From an uncultured Pelagibacteraceae bacterium (GTDB taxonomy: Bacteria > Pseudomonadota > Alphaproteobacteria > Pelagibacterales > Pelagibacteraceae): a stretch of DNA of 64,000 bases. A program made the translations under genes and the position numbers. Shown in pieces: positions 55,810 through 64,000 of the stretch. Positions within the stretch are counted from its first letter, which is position 1; each line of letters starts with the position of its first letter. The DNA is taken from the NCBI GenBank assembly GCA_902574695.1, contig CACGON010000004.1, positions 1 through 64,000 on the forward strand, given 5' to 3'. The notes under the pieces are model-generated. The model saw only the letters and a list, made by a program, of their open reading frames with translations, did no database searches and was not told the origin of the DNA.

Positions 55810-56675
55810 TTGCTTCTATCAACTATATAATCGATTGTTTCTTTTAAGTCTTTACCTCTGTTACCAAATTTGCCAATTCTATTTATTATATTTAATTTTA
55901 ATTTTTCCCTATAATCAACAGTATTTTTATAACCCAAAGCTCTAATTAAAGTTGCTTTTCCTTTTTTCATATCTTTCTTTGTTTTTTTTCCAGCTTTTTT
56001 TGAGTTTCCCTTAAGATCGATTAAATCATCAACTATCTGGAATAGTAAACCTATTTTTTCACCAATATCTTCAAATACTTTTATATAATTAAATTTTTTT
56101 GAAATTATTACTGGGGCCATACAACAAAAACTAAATAATTTACCAGTTTTTTTTATTTGCATTATTTCGATTTTTTTTTTAGAAACTTTCTTTCTTTCAA
56201 AATTTAAATCCAAATATTGACCTCCAGCAATACCTGAATGTCCTGAGCATTTCGAAATTGAATTAATAAGTTTTATCTTACTTTCAGTTTTAATTTTAAG
56301 GTTTTCACTCGAAAGAATTTCAAATGCAATCGTTAATAAAGAATTTCCAGCTAATATTGCAGTAGCCTCCCCATATTTTTTATGTGCCGACAATTTTCCT
56401 CTTCTTAAGTTATCGTTATCCATGCATGGCAAGTCATCATGTATAAGTGAATATGCATGAATACATTCAACAGCTGCAGCAACTTGGATTAATTTTTCAT
56501 ACTTTATTTTAAAAATTTTACCAATATCTATTATTAATTTAGATCTAATTTTTTTTCCACCAGGAAACATTCCATATTTCATTGGTGAAATTAAATTAGA
56601 TTTCTTTTGTCTTAAGAAAAAATTCTTTAAAAAAATATTTGTATCCTTTGCAATTTTATTTAATTTTTTTTCCAT
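55806..56675 (-). CDS. ispA: Farnesyl/geranylgeranyl diphosphate synthase
   Basis: This 289-residue short-chain prenyltransferase has [10 protein letters not shown], the first aspartate motif [22 protein letters not shown] with the two-residue insert typical of bacterial short-chain enzymes, and [12 protein letters not shown] as the second. It overlaps xseB upstream by 20 bp and dxs downstream by 4 bp. Chain length (C15 or C20) cannot be fixed from sequence alone. C20 would serve retinal synthesis for the rhodopsin. Confidence 0.9.
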   Translation of the reverse strand: MEKKLNKIAKDTNIFLKNFFLRQKKSNLISPMKYGMFPGGKKIRSKLIIDIGKIFKIKYEKLIQVAAAVECIHAYSLIHDDLPCMDNDNLRRGKLSAHKKYGEATAILAGNSLLTIAFEILSSENLKIKTESKIKLINSISKCSGHSGIAGGQYLDLNFERKKVSKKKIEIMQIKKTGKLFSFCCMAPVIISKKFNYIKVFEDIGEKIGLLFQIVDDLIDLKGNSKKAGKKTKKDMKKGKATLIRALGYKNTVDYREKLKLNIINRIGKFGNRGKDLKETIDYIVDRSK

Positions 56676-56910
56676 TATCTTTTTTTAATATTTGTTTAAT
56701 TTTTTCTTTGGTAATTTCTGTTATTTTCTTTGAATTTTTTTGAAACTTTCTCTCTATCAAAACATTTAATTTTATCAGCATTTGATAATCTTCAATTGAG
56801 TTATCTAAATTATTTTTACTTTCTAGATTTTCAATTATATTATTTGCTAAATCTGTTAACTCTTCTACAGATTTACTTTGAATATCATGTGGTAAATTTT
56901 TTTCTTTCAT
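56656..56910 (-). CDS. xseB: Exodeoxyribonuclease VII small subunit
   Basis: This small helical protein of about 84 residues has the XseB core SVEELTDLANNIIENLESKNNLDNSIEDYQMLIKLNVLIER. The track start at 56949 would overlap the divergent neighbour, so the ATG at 56910 (MKEKNLPHDI) is preferred. XseB pairs with XseA in mismatch repair and DNA repair; xseA is not in the window. The position just before ispA and dxs matches the xseB-ispA-dxs order common in proteobacteria. Confidence 0.83.
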   Translation of the reverse strand: MKEKNLPHDIQSKSVEELTDLANNIIENLESKNNLDNSIEDYQMLIKLNVLIERKFQKNSKKITEITKEKIKQILKKDNGKKIK

Positions 56911-56930
56911 ATAAAAAGTCTTAATATTAC

Positions 56931-57863
56931 ATGAAAAACGGTCTTTCAAATATTAAAAAAAGTAAATTTTATTTAAATAAAAATGAATGTATTGGAATAC
57001 CAACGGAAACTGTCTATGGTCTTGCGGCAAATGCATACTCGGACAAAGCGACCTCTAAAATATTTAAACTGAAAAAAAGACCAAAAAAGAACCCTTTGAT
57101 AGTTCATTATTACTCAATAAATGATTTGAAAAAGGATTGCTATATTAATAAGAATTTTCTAAAACTTTATAAAGAATTTTGCCCTGGTCCAATCACATTT
57201 ATATTAAAATTAAAAAAAAATAATAAAATATCTAAGAATGTTAATAACAAAAAAAATAATCTTGCAGTTCGGTTTCCAAGCCATCCCTTAACAAGAAAAC
57301 TTTTAAAGTCTTTAAACTATCCATTAGCAGCTCCAAGTGCAAATATTTCATCAAGGGTTAGTGCAGTTTCAAAAATGGATGTTGTAGACGAATTTGGAGA
57401 TAAAATTAAATATATTCTAGACGGAGGTAGTTCAAAAATAGGATTGGAGTCAACTATTGTTAGTTTAATAAATAAACCAAAAATTTTAAGACTTGGAAGT
57501 ATTTCTGTGAATCAAATTCAAAATATAATTAAAAAAAAAATTAATTTTGAAAAAAATTCAGGAAATATTGTAGTTCCAGGTCAAGGAAAACTTCACTATT
57601 CTCCAGGTATTAAAATAAGAATTAATGTAAAAAATCCAAAACGACATGAGGCATTTATATTAATTAAAAAAAGAGAAATAAATGATAAGAATTATTTTTA
57701 TATAACTAAAAATAAAAATCTAAACGAAGCTGGAAAAAATTTATATAAAACATTAAGAATGATTAAAAATTTAAATTATAAAAGTATATCAGTTGAAAAA
57801 ATACCAGGAAAAGGAATTGGCCAAACTATAAATGATAGATTAATTAGGGCATCTAAAAAATAA
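56931..57863 (+). CDS. tsaC: Threonylcarbamoyl-AMP synthase (Sua5/YrdC family)
   Basis: The enzyme makes threonylcarbamoyl-AMP for t6A at position 37 of ANN-reading tRNAs. This 310-residue protein has GIPTETVYGLAANAYSD, KRPKKNPLIVHYYS, PGPITFIL, and PLAAPSANISSRVSA with GLESTIVSL, plus an extra C-terminal region, so it is the longer Sua5 form with its C-terminal domain rather than the short TsaC. It overlaps the ABC ATPase gene by one base. Confidence 0.9.
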   Translation: MKNGLSNIKKSKFYLNKNECIGIPTETVYGLAANAYSDKATSKIFKLKKRPKKNPLIVHYYSINDLKKDCYINKNFLKLYKEFCPGPITFILKLKKNNKISKNVNNKKNNLAVRFPSHPLTRKLLKSLNYPLAAPSANISSRVSAVSKMDVVDEFGDKIKYILDGGSSKIGLESTIVSLINKPKILRLGSISVNQIQNIIKKKINFEKNSGNIVVPGQGKLHYSPGIKIRINVKNPKRHEAFILIKKREINDKNYFYITKNKNLNEAGKNLYKTLRMIKNLNYKSISVEKIPGKGIGQTINDRLIRASKK

Positions 57864-58585
57864 TGCAATTACCTATTGTTGTTCAAAATCTCTCTAAGTT
57901 TTATTCAAAAAAAGAAGCTGTTAAAAATATTAGTTTTAAAATAAACAAAAATGAAATTGTTGGATTATTAGGACCAAATGGATGCGGTAAAACAACTACA
58001 ATTGCAATGATGCTTGGTCTTCTTAAACCCTCAAACGGGAAAGTTTTTATAGATGGTGAAGATATTGAAAAAAAAAGAATATCGTTGTTACATAAAATGA
58101 ACTTTATTTCACCTTACATCGAATTACCAAAAAAACTCACCGTAAGAGAAAACCTAATCGTTTATGGAAAGTTATATGGTGTAAAAGAAATTTATAAAAG
58201 AATAAATTATTTATCTGATAAACTAAGATTAAGAGAAATTTTAAATAATAAAACGGGTGAACTATCGTCTGGTCAAAAAAACAGGGTAAGTTTAGCGAAA
58301 GCTCTAATCAATGACCCTAAAATATTATTCTTAGATGAACCAACTGCATCCTTGGACCCAGAGACTGGTGATTTTGTTAGATCTTTTATAGAAAAAATAT
58401 CAAAGGAAAAAAATATGTCTATTCTTTTAGCTTCTCACAATATGGACGAAGTCAAAAGACTTTGTAAACAAGTTTTGATGATGAAAGATGGTTCATTAAT
58501 TGACCAAGGTACACCAGAAGATTTAATTATCAGACATGGAAAAGAAAATTTAGAAGAGGTTTTTTTAAAATTAAATAGGAGCTAA
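57863..58585 (+). CDS. ABC transporter ATP-binding protein
   Basis: This 240-residue ATPase has Walker A (GPNGCGKTTTI), the signature LSSGQKNRVSLAKAL and Walker B (ILFLDEPTASLD). With the following ABC-2 permease it forms an exporter-type transporter of the DrrA/NodI class. Substrate is unknown; lipid-linked or polysaccharide-related cargo is possible. It starts on the Sua5 stop codon. Confidence 0.88.
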   Translation: MQLPIVVQNLSKFYSKKEAVKNISFKINKNEIVGLLGPNGCGKTTTIAMMLGLLKPSNGKVFIDGEDIEKKRISLLHKMNFISPYIELPKKLTVRENLIVYGKLYGVKEIYKRINYLSDKLRLREILNNKTGELSSGQKNRVSLAKALINDPKILFLDEPTASLDPETGDFVRSFIEKISKEKNMSILLASHNMDEVKRLCKQVLMMKDGSLIDQGTPEDLIIRHGKENLEEVFLKLNRS

Positions 58586-58586
58586 T

Positions 58587-59378
58587 ATGAGTTTCAACAG
58601 AATATATGGTCTTTTTTTAAGACACTTTTTTTTAATAAAAAGTTCTCTACCTAGAATATTAGATCTTATTTATTGGCCTACAATTCAAATAATTTTATGG
58701 GGTTTTATTTCTTTATTTTTTTCAACTTATAGCGATTATTATAATAATACCTTAGGTGTAATTCTTACTTGTGCAATCCTTTATGATTTTTTATTTAGAT
58801 CTAGCATAAGCTTTAATATGCTTTTTCTTGAGGAAATTTGGAGTAGAAATTTTACAAATCTTTTTATTGCACCAATGAAAATAAGTGAAATAATTATTTC
58901 CTTAGTTTTAACAGCTCTTATTAGAACCTTAATAGGTTTGATACCTGCAATTTTAATTACAAGCCCACTTTTTGGAATCTCAATTTTAAATCTTGGCTTT
59001 CCTTTATTTTTTTTATTTTTAAGTTTATATATTTTTGGAATAACACTGGGATTATTTGTATCATCTGGATTGTTAAGGTATGGACCTGCATTTGAAAATA
59101 TTGCTTGGTCATCTTTATTTTTGCTTGCGCCGTTAGGCTGTATTTATTATCCAATTGAAATATTACCTGGATTTCTTCAAGAATTAGCTCGGGTACTTCC
59201 TTTGGTTTATATATTTGAGGAAGCTAGATCAATTTTAGTAAATCAAATTGTTGATTATTCAAACATTAAAAATGCTTTTATGTTGAATTTAATTTATTTA
59301 TTTATTGGTGTAATTTTATTTTATTATTCATTCTCACAAGCAAGAAAAAAAGGGTCATTGATAAATATTGGCGAATAA
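58587..59378 (+). CDS. ABC-2 type permease
   Basis: This 263-residue protein has six hydrophobic helices and the ABC-2 family pattern, including WSRNFTNLFIAPMKISEIIISLVLTALIRTLIG and the terminal PLGCIYYPIEILPGFLQELARVLPLVYIFEEAR. It starts 1 bp after the ATPase stop codon, so the two are cotranscribed and form one transporter. Confidence 0.86.
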   Translation: MSFNRIYGLFLRHFFLIKSSLPRILDLIYWPTIQIILWGFISLFFSTYSDYYNNTLGVILTCAILYDFLFRSSISFNMLFLEEIWSRNFTNLFIAPMKISEIIISLVLTALIRTLIGLIPAILITSPLFGISILNLGFPLFFLFLSLYIFGITLGLFVSSGLLRYGPAFENIAWSSLFLLAPLGCIYYPIEILPGFLQELARVLPLVYIFEEARSILVNQIVDYSNIKNAFMLNLIYLFIGVILFYYSFSQARKKGSLINIGE

Positions 59379-59469
59379 AGAAGAAGATTGTTTTTTTATG
59401 CTTGATTAAAATATCAATTTAATATTTAAAACCTATTTATATTTTAAATCATGAGGGAAATGATAATTT

Positions 59470-59546
59470 TGGTGCGCCTGCTAGGAGTTGAACCCAGAAC
59501 CTCCTGATCCGAAGTCAGGCGCTCTATCCAATTGAGCTACAAGCGC
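59470..59546 (-). tRNA. tRNA-Arg(UCG)
   Basis: The minus strand folds as a tRNA: acceptor GCGCTTG pairs with CAGGCGC with one G-U pair, the anticodon loop CTTCGGA is flanked by CCTGA/TCAGG, and the T loop is GGTTCAACTCC. The genomic CCA end is present (TGGT at 59470). The anticodon UCG reads CGN-type arginine codons. Confidence 0.95.
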
Positions 59547-59569
59547 ATATAGTATTATTATTACAATTT

Positions 59570-60547
59570 ATGGAAAATAACATTAATTTAATTTTTGCAG
59601 ATAACACTACAAAAGAAAGAGTAGACCAATTCTTGGCAAAAAAATATCATAATCTTAGCAGAAGTAAGATTAAGAATTTAATTATCAATAAAAATTTAAA
59701 GATTAATAATAAAGTTATTTTGGATCCCTCAAAAAAAATAATCAAAGGCGATAAATTAATTTTAACTATTCCTTTACCAAAAAAATCTTTAATAAAACCA
59801 TATAATTTCAATTTAGATATAGTTTTTGAGGATAAAGATCTTATGGTTATAAATAAACCTGCCGGTATATCAATGCATCCGGGTGCAGGAGATTACGATA
59901 AAACTTTAGTAAATGCATTAATTCATTATAACAATAAAAATTTATCTAATGTAGGGGGTGAGCTTAGGCCAGGTATTGTACATAGGATTGATAAAGATAC
60001 ATCAGGTTTAGTTGTGATAGCAAAAAATAATCTTTCACATGAAAAGCTTTCAAATCAATTTAGTCTTCACTCAATAAAAAGGGTTTATCAGACACTAATT
60101 TGGGGTAAATTAAGACCCCAAATAGGTAGAATTAAAACTTTAATTACAAGAAGTTCAAAAAATAGACAAATAATGCAAGTTGGTTTTACAAAAGGAAAAA
60201 AGGCAATTACTAATTATAAAACCTTAGAAATATTTGAAAGTGAAAAAATCCCAACTTTTAGTTTGGTGGAATGTAAACTAGAAACAGGCAGAACACACCA
60301 AATTAGAGTTCATATGAGTTATAAAGGAAATAATATTTTGGGAGATAAAAAATATAAAAAAAAATATAAAAAAATTAAACAAATTGATAAAAATTTAGAA
60401 AAAAAAATAACAAGTTTAAGTAGGCAATTTTTACATGCAAAAACAATTGGCTTCATTCACCCTACCACTAATAAAGAAGTAGAATTTAACTCAAATTTAC
60501 CGAATGATTTAAGTATACTGTTAAAAATGCTTAGAAAATCTAAATAA
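59570..60547 (+). CDS. rluD: RluD-type 23S rRNA pseudouridine synthase
   Basis: This 325-residue RluA-family enzyme has an N-terminal S4 RNA-binding domain (RVDQFLAKKYHNLSRSKIKNLI) and the catalytic motif PGIVHRIDKDTSGLVVIAKN with the active aspartate, followed by ETGRTHQIRVHMSY. RluD makes pseudouridines 1911, 1915 and 1917 in helix 69. Another RluA-family member is possible but the S4 domain fits RluD. Confidence 0.88.
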   Translation: MENNINLIFADNTTKERVDQFLAKKYHNLSRSKIKNLIINKNLKINNKVILDPSKKIIKGDKLILTIPLPKKSLIKPYNFNLDIVFEDKDLMVINKPAGISMHPGAGDYDKTLVNALIHYNNKNLSNVGGELRPGIVHRIDKDTSGLVVIAKNNLSHEKLSNQFSLHSIKRVYQTLIWGKLRPQIGRIKTLITRSSKNRQIMQVGFTKGKKAITNYKTLEIFESEKIPTFSLVECKLETGRTHQIRVHMSYKGNNILGDKKYKKKYKKIKQIDKNLEKKITSLSRQFLHAKTIGFIHPTTNKEVEFNSNLPNDLSILLKMLRKSK

Positions 60548-60592
60548 TTATACCATTGTATTATTGAAATAATTAATTAAATAAATACCTCT

Positions 60593-61483
60593 ATGAATAC
60601 TACAACTTTTAAATTTCCTGCAATATCTAATGAGGGTGGATTAAGCTCATATTTAGATCAGATTAAAAAATTTCCAATGCTGGATGCTGAGGAAGAGTAT
60701 ATGCTTGCAAAAAATTGGAAAGCAACTGGAAATGTAAAATCAGCAGAAAAATTAGTCACAAGCCATTTAAGGTTAGTGGCTAAAATTGCTATGGGATATA
60801 AAGGATATGGTCTGCCTTTAAGTGAAATGATCTCGGAAGGAAACGTGGGATTAATGCAAGCAGTAAAAAAATTTGAGCCAGAAAAAGGTTTTAGGCTAGC
60901 AACATATGCTATGTGGTGGATTAAAGCATCAATACAGGAGTATATTCTTAGATCTTGGAGTTTGGTAAAAATTGGGACAACTACTGCACAAAAAAAATTA
61001 TTTTTTAATTTAAAAAAAATTAAAAATCAAATTGCCCCTAAATCAGAGGGTGACTTGAGAGAGGAACATGTAAAAGATATTGCAAATAGACTTGATGTCA
61101 GCGAGCAAGAGGTGATCTCGATGAACAGACGTCTGTCAGGCAAAGAGCAATCGCTAAATGCACCTATAGGAGAAGATGGGGATGAATGGCAAGATTGGGT
61201 TGTAGATCAAAATATGGATCAAGAGTTAAAGTTAGCGCAACAAGAAGAAATTGAACAGAGGAAAGATTTATTAAAAGACTCAATAAAAATATTAAATGAT
61301 AGGGAAAAAGAAATTCTTTATTCAAGAAAATTGAATGATAATCCACTTACGTTAGAAGATTTAAGCAAAAAATATAAAATTAGTAGAGAAAGAATTAGAC
61401 AAATTGAAAATAAAGCTTTCGAAAAACTTCAAAAGCATATGATTAATGCTGCTAAGTCAAAAAACTTATTACCAGCAAATTAA
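60593..61483 (+). CDS. rpoH: RNA polymerase sigma-32 (heat-shock) factor
   Basis: This 296-residue sigma factor has region 2 (VTSHLRLVAKIAMGYKGYGLPLSEMISEGNVGLMQAVKKFEP and RLATYAMWWIKASIQEYILRSWSLVK) and the RpoH box QKKLFFNLKKI. Region 4 has the helix-turn-helix ISRERIRQIENKAFEKLQK. It would direct transcription of chaperone and protease genes on heat or protein stress. It is 2 bp from the convergent purA stop. Confidence 0.93.
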   Translation: MNTTTFKFPAISNEGGLSSYLDQIKKFPMLDAEEEYMLAKNWKATGNVKSAEKLVTSHLRLVAKIAMGYKGYGLPLSEMISEGNVGLMQAVKKFEPEKGFRLATYAMWWIKASIQEYILRSWSLVKIGTTTAQKKLFFNLKKIKNQIAPKSEGDLREEHVKDIANRLDVSEQEVISMNRRLSGKEQSLNAPIGEDGDEWQDWVVDQNMDQELKLAQQEEIEQRKDLLKDSIKILNDREKEILYSRKLNDNPLTLEDLSKKYKISRERIRQIENKAFEKLQKHMINAAKSKNLLPAN

Positions 61484-61485
61484 GC

Positions 61486-62778
61486 TTAAACCTTAAAAGG
61501 GTCCACAATTAAAATTGTATCATTTCTCTCAGGGCTAGTAGATATACTTGATATTTTTGTTTCAATAAATTTTTCTAACTCTTTAATATAAATTTTTGCA
61601 TTTTCAGGTAAATCATTAATTTTTTTAATTCCTTTGGTAGGTGACATCCAGCCTTTAAAGGTTTTGTAAACTGGCTTTACTTTTAATTGATCGTCCATTG
61701 CTGCTGGTAAATAGTCTATTCTCTTTCCTTCAAGTTCATATGCAATACAAATATTTATTTCCTCAAGCTCGTCTAGTACATCAAGCTTTGTTAATGCAAT
61801 TCCATCTATACCTGAAATTTTTATGGTTTGTCTGACTAATACACCGTCAAACCAACCACATCTTCTTTTTCTGCTTGTAACAGTCCCAAATTCTTTTCCC
61901 CTATGTCCTAATTGTTCACCTATTTCATTTGTAAGTTCAGTTGGAAAAGGACCTTCCCCAACTCTAGTAGTATAAGCTTTGGTAATACCTAAGACATAAT
62001 TAATAGAGTTTGGGCCACAACCAGAACCAGTTGCCGCAGAAGATGCAACTGTATTCGATGAAGTAACGAATGGATAAGTTCCATGATCTACATCCAATAA
62101 AATTCCTTGAGCGCCCTCAAATAAAATTTTTTTTCCTTGTCGTTTAAATTCGTCTATTTTTTTCCAAACCGGTTGTGAATATTTTAAAATTTTTGGAGCT
62201 ATCTCTAATAAATCTTTCTTTAATTTATTTTTATGAAACATGTCTTTACCAAGACCTTTTCTTATTGCATTATGATGAAGCAATACAGTCTCAAGTCTAT
62301 GATCTAAATTCTTTTCAGAAATTAGATCCATAACCCTTATTGATCTTCTGCCGACCTTATCTTCATAAGCTGGGCCTATGCCTCTTCTAGTTGTTCCTAT
62401 TTTTGCTTTTCCTGCGGTATCCTCCCTAATTTCATCCATTTCTCTGTGAAAAGGCAAAATTAAATTTGCAGACTCTGATAAAATTAAATTTTTATCAGAT
62501 ATTTCTATACCTTTTGATTTTATTTCATTTATTTCATCTAATAGAGCCCAGGGGTCAACCACAACTCCGTTACCAATTATAGAAATTTTGTTTTTTCTGA
62601 CAATTCCAGATGGTAATAATCTTAACTTATAAGTAATGCCGTCTATTACAAGTGTATGTCCTGCATTATGGCCACCTTGAAACCTTATTACTACATCTGC
62701 TTCACTTGAAAGCCAATCAACTATTTTTCCCTTACCTTCATCACCCCATTGAGAACCTACTACAACAACATTTTTCAT
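61486..62778 (-). CDS. purA: Adenylosuccinate synthetase
   Basis: PurA joins aspartate to IMP with GTP on the way to AMP. The 430-residue protein has [19 protein letters not shown] with the catalytic aspartate, [49 protein letters not shown] and [12 protein letters not shown]. It overlaps thiD by 4 bp. Confidence 0.96.
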   Translation of the reverse strand: MKNVVVVGSQWGDEGKGKIVDWLSSEADVVIRFQGGHNAGHTLVIDGITYKLRLLPSGIVRKNKISIIGNGVVVDPWALLDEINEIKSKGIEISDKNLILSESANLILPFHREMDEIREDTAGKAKIGTTRRGIGPAYEDKVGRRSIRVMDLISEKNLDHRLETVLLHHNAIRKGLGKDMFHKNKLKKDLLEIAPKILKYSQPVWKKIDEFKRQGKKILFEGAQGILLDVDHGTYPFVTSSNTVASSAATGSGCGPNSINYVLGITKAYTTRVGEGPFPTELTNEIGEQLGHRGKEFGTVTSRKRRCGWFDGVLVRQTIKISGIDGIALTKLDVLDELEEINICIAYELEGKRIDYLPAAMDDQLKVKPVYKTFKGWMSPTKGIKKINDLPENAKIYIKELEKFIETKISSISTSPERNDTILIVDPFKV

Positions 62779-63587
62779 TTAAACTTTTTTTTAATATTTA
62801 ATACGCTTATATGGTTAATCGGCCCATAACCTTTTCCATACTTTGGTCCCATACCGATAGAATGGTTAACATAATTTATCCCCATTCTACAAGATTTCTT
62901 TAATGTTTTTCCACATGAGAAATATGTTGCAATTGCACTTGATAATGTACACCCTGTTCCATGAGTATTTTTAGTATTAATTTTTTTACTCAAAAAAATT
63001 TCCTTATCATTCTTATTTAAAAAGATATCAAATATTTTTTTTGACTTTAAATGACCGCCTTTAATTAATACGTTTTTAGCACCTAGCTTAATTAATTTTT
63101 TTCCAGCAAAAATCATATCATTTATTGATTTGATTTTTGTTTTACTTAGAATTTCTGCTTCAGGAATATTTGGTGTTATTAATGTAACTTTTTTCATCAA
63201 TTTTGATCTTATTAATTCAATTGATTTCTCATCAACTAGTTTTGTACCTCCTTTAGCAATCATAACAGGATCCAAAATAACTTTTTCAACATTTATTTTT
63301 TTTAAAGATCTTAAAATTGTTTTTATAACTTTGTCCGAATGCAGCATACCGATTTTAATAGCATCAGGTCTTATATCTTTTGCAGAAAATTCAATTTGTT
63401 TTTTAATATCAGTTAATGGAACTCGAGATATAGAGAGAACGCCGGTAGTATTTTGTGCTGTAATTGCTGTAATTGCTGTCATTGCGTAACTTCCAAGACT
63501 AGTTACAGTCTTAATGTCTGCCTGTATGCCAGCACCACCCGAAGAGTCTGAGCCTGCAATTATTAATATTTTAGATTTAAATTTCAA
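62775..63587 (-). CDS. thiD: Hydroxymethylpyrimidine/phosphomethylpyrimidine kinase
   Basis: ThiD phosphorylates HMP and HMP-P in thiamine synthesis or salvage. The 270-residue protein has [51 protein letters not shown] and the anion-hole [19 protein letters not shown]11 cells often rely on external HMP, and a ThiD fits that lifestyle (inference). It abuts purA and lies 1 bp downstream of glmM. Confidence 0.93.
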   Translation of the reverse strand: MKFKSKILIIAGSDSSGGAGIQADIKTVTSLGSYAMTAITAITAQNTTGVLSISRVPLTDIKKQIEFSAKDIRPDAIKIGMLHSDKVIKTILRSLKKINVEKVILDPVMIAKGGTKLVDEKSIELIRSKLMKKVTLITPNIPEAEILSKTKIKSINDMIFAGKKLIKLGAKNVLIKGGHLKSKKIFDIFLNKNDKEIFLSKKINTKNTHGTGCTLSSAIATYFSCGKTLKKSCRMGINYVNHSIGMGPKYGKGYGPINHISVLNIKKKFK

Positions 63588-63588
63588 T

Positions 63589-64000
63589 TTATTTTATTGA
63601 TCTTTTAACAATATTAATGCAGTTTTTTAATAAAATAATATTATTAGATTCCCCCATAATCCTGATTTTAGGCTCTGTGCCTGATTTTCTTACCAGCATT
63701 CTTCCGTGGTTTTTTATAAGTTTTTCAGATTTGCTGATTGCAGCCTTACATTTTTTGGAGTGAATAATTGACTTATTTTTAACTCTAATATTTTCTAAAA
63801 TTTGGGGAGTGGCGTCAAACAAATTAAATAATTCGCTGGCTTTTTTTCCTTTTCGCATTGAAAATAGAATTTCTAGCGCAACAAGCAATCCATCTCCAGT
63901 AGTTGCAAATTTTCCTAATATTATATGTCCTGACTGCTCTCCACCAAGATTAAAACTTTTTTTTTGCATTTTTTCTTTTACATATCTGTCCCCAACATTG
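63589..64000 (-). CDS. glmM: Phosphoglucosamine mutase (C-terminal part; 5' end outside window)
   Basis: The frame runs past the right edge. Reading on from the track start, the residues NVGDRYVKEKM precede MQKKSFNLGGEQSGHIILGKFATTGDGLLVALE. GGEQSGHI, the domain III sugar-binding loop, and GRMLVRKSGTEPKIRIMGE, the phosphate-binding domain IV loop, are standard for GlmM. The enzyme converts glucosamine-6-phosphate to glucosamine-1-phosphate for peptidoglycan and LPS. Confidence 0.92.
   Translation of the reverse strand, partial: NVGDRYVKEKMQKKSFNLGGEQSGHIILGKFATTGDGLLVALEILFSMRKGKKASELFNLFDATPQILENIRVKNKSIIHSKKCKAAISKSEKLIKNHGRMLVRKSGTEPKIRIMGESNNIILLKNCINIVKRSIK

Noticed and set aside
59440-59470. 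AT-only inverted repeat after the ABC permease as a terminator
   Set aside because: Stem is entirely A/T with a long loop, no better than background in this genome.
60593-61483. rpoD (housekeeping sigma factor)
   Set aside because: The length of 296 residues, absence of region 1.1 and the RpoH-box sequence QKKLFFNLKK favour sigma-32.
63130-63489. 119-residue plus-strand ORF inside thiD
   Set aside because: Antisense shadow; the repeats AVIAVIA come from the AITAITA coding run of thiD.

Overview
This window looks like a piece of a free-living marine SAR11 (Pelagibacter-type) alphaproteobacterial chromosome. The DNA is very AT-rich, lysine, asparagine and isoleucine codons dominate, and genes are packed with overlaps of 1-20 bp. 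It carries a proteorhodopsin next to ferredoxin and a ferredoxin reductase, an alphaproteobacterial DksA, and GAAC-N7-GAAC SOS boxes. The species assignment is an inference from gene content, not a database match. No insertion sequence, prophage, CRISPR array or rRNA was seen. No gene-free stretch exceeds about 220 bp.

Layout. 1-5.4 kb (minus strand): a probable single transcription unit, pxpB-pxpC-EamA exporter-FAD oxidoreductase (frameshifted)-DUF1365-Cfa-like methyltransferase, linking 5-oxoproline use with lipid modification. 5.4-7.3 kb (plus): pxpA, a TPR lipid/periplasmic-type protein and a TerC-like membrane protein. 7.3-14.2 kb (minus): panB, guaA, a small TPR protein, a guaB lacking the CBS domains, rlmE, a glycosyltransferase, pssA and psd. 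14.2-22.0 kb: icd, alaS, recA, a TolC-like protein, a glycerate-kinase-like P-loop protein and a GFA protein. 22.0-23.9 kb: SOS-controlled umuDC. 23.9-31.0 kb: a surface-glycan cluster (alginate-lyase-like enzyme, GT2, an unlisted 41-aa membrane peptide, GT39-like protein and two large membrane proteins) interrupted by dksA. 31.0-36.8 kb: GST, ferredoxin reductase, ferredoxin and proteorhodopsin, divergent from prpE, a small methyltransferase and an SMR transporter. 36.8-42.7 kb: pyrC-like dihydroorotase, ygfZ, and a CDP-sugar branch (RfbF-like, RfbG-like, TylF-like methyltransferase, GT2), then tRNA-Leu(GAG). 42.8-51 kb: nadA-nadC, ppdK, glyS-glyQ and an S49 peptidase. 51-64 kb: isoprenoid genes (ispB-type, dxs, ispA-type), pdxH, aroC, xseB, a Sua5-type protein, an ABC-2 exporter, tRNA-Arg(UCG), rluD, rpoH, purA, thiD and the end of glmM.

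How the parts fit. Most of the window is core metabolism and translation. Three regions are more distinctive. First, recA and umuDC share closely related 15-bp operator-like sites inside or next to their promoters, so an SOS regulon can be read directly from the DNA. Second, the rhodopsin upstream region carries two abutting perfect palindromes (20 and 18 bp) placed over a candidate promoter, and the rhodopsin itself has the blue-tuning glutamine. Third, two glycan clusters (23.9-31 kb and 39-42.7 kb) hold membrane glycosyltransferase-like proteins and a CDP-sugar pathway that probably decorate the cell surface. About ten convergent gene pairs meet with overlapping or abutting stop codons and no terminator hairpin, an extreme form of genome compaction.
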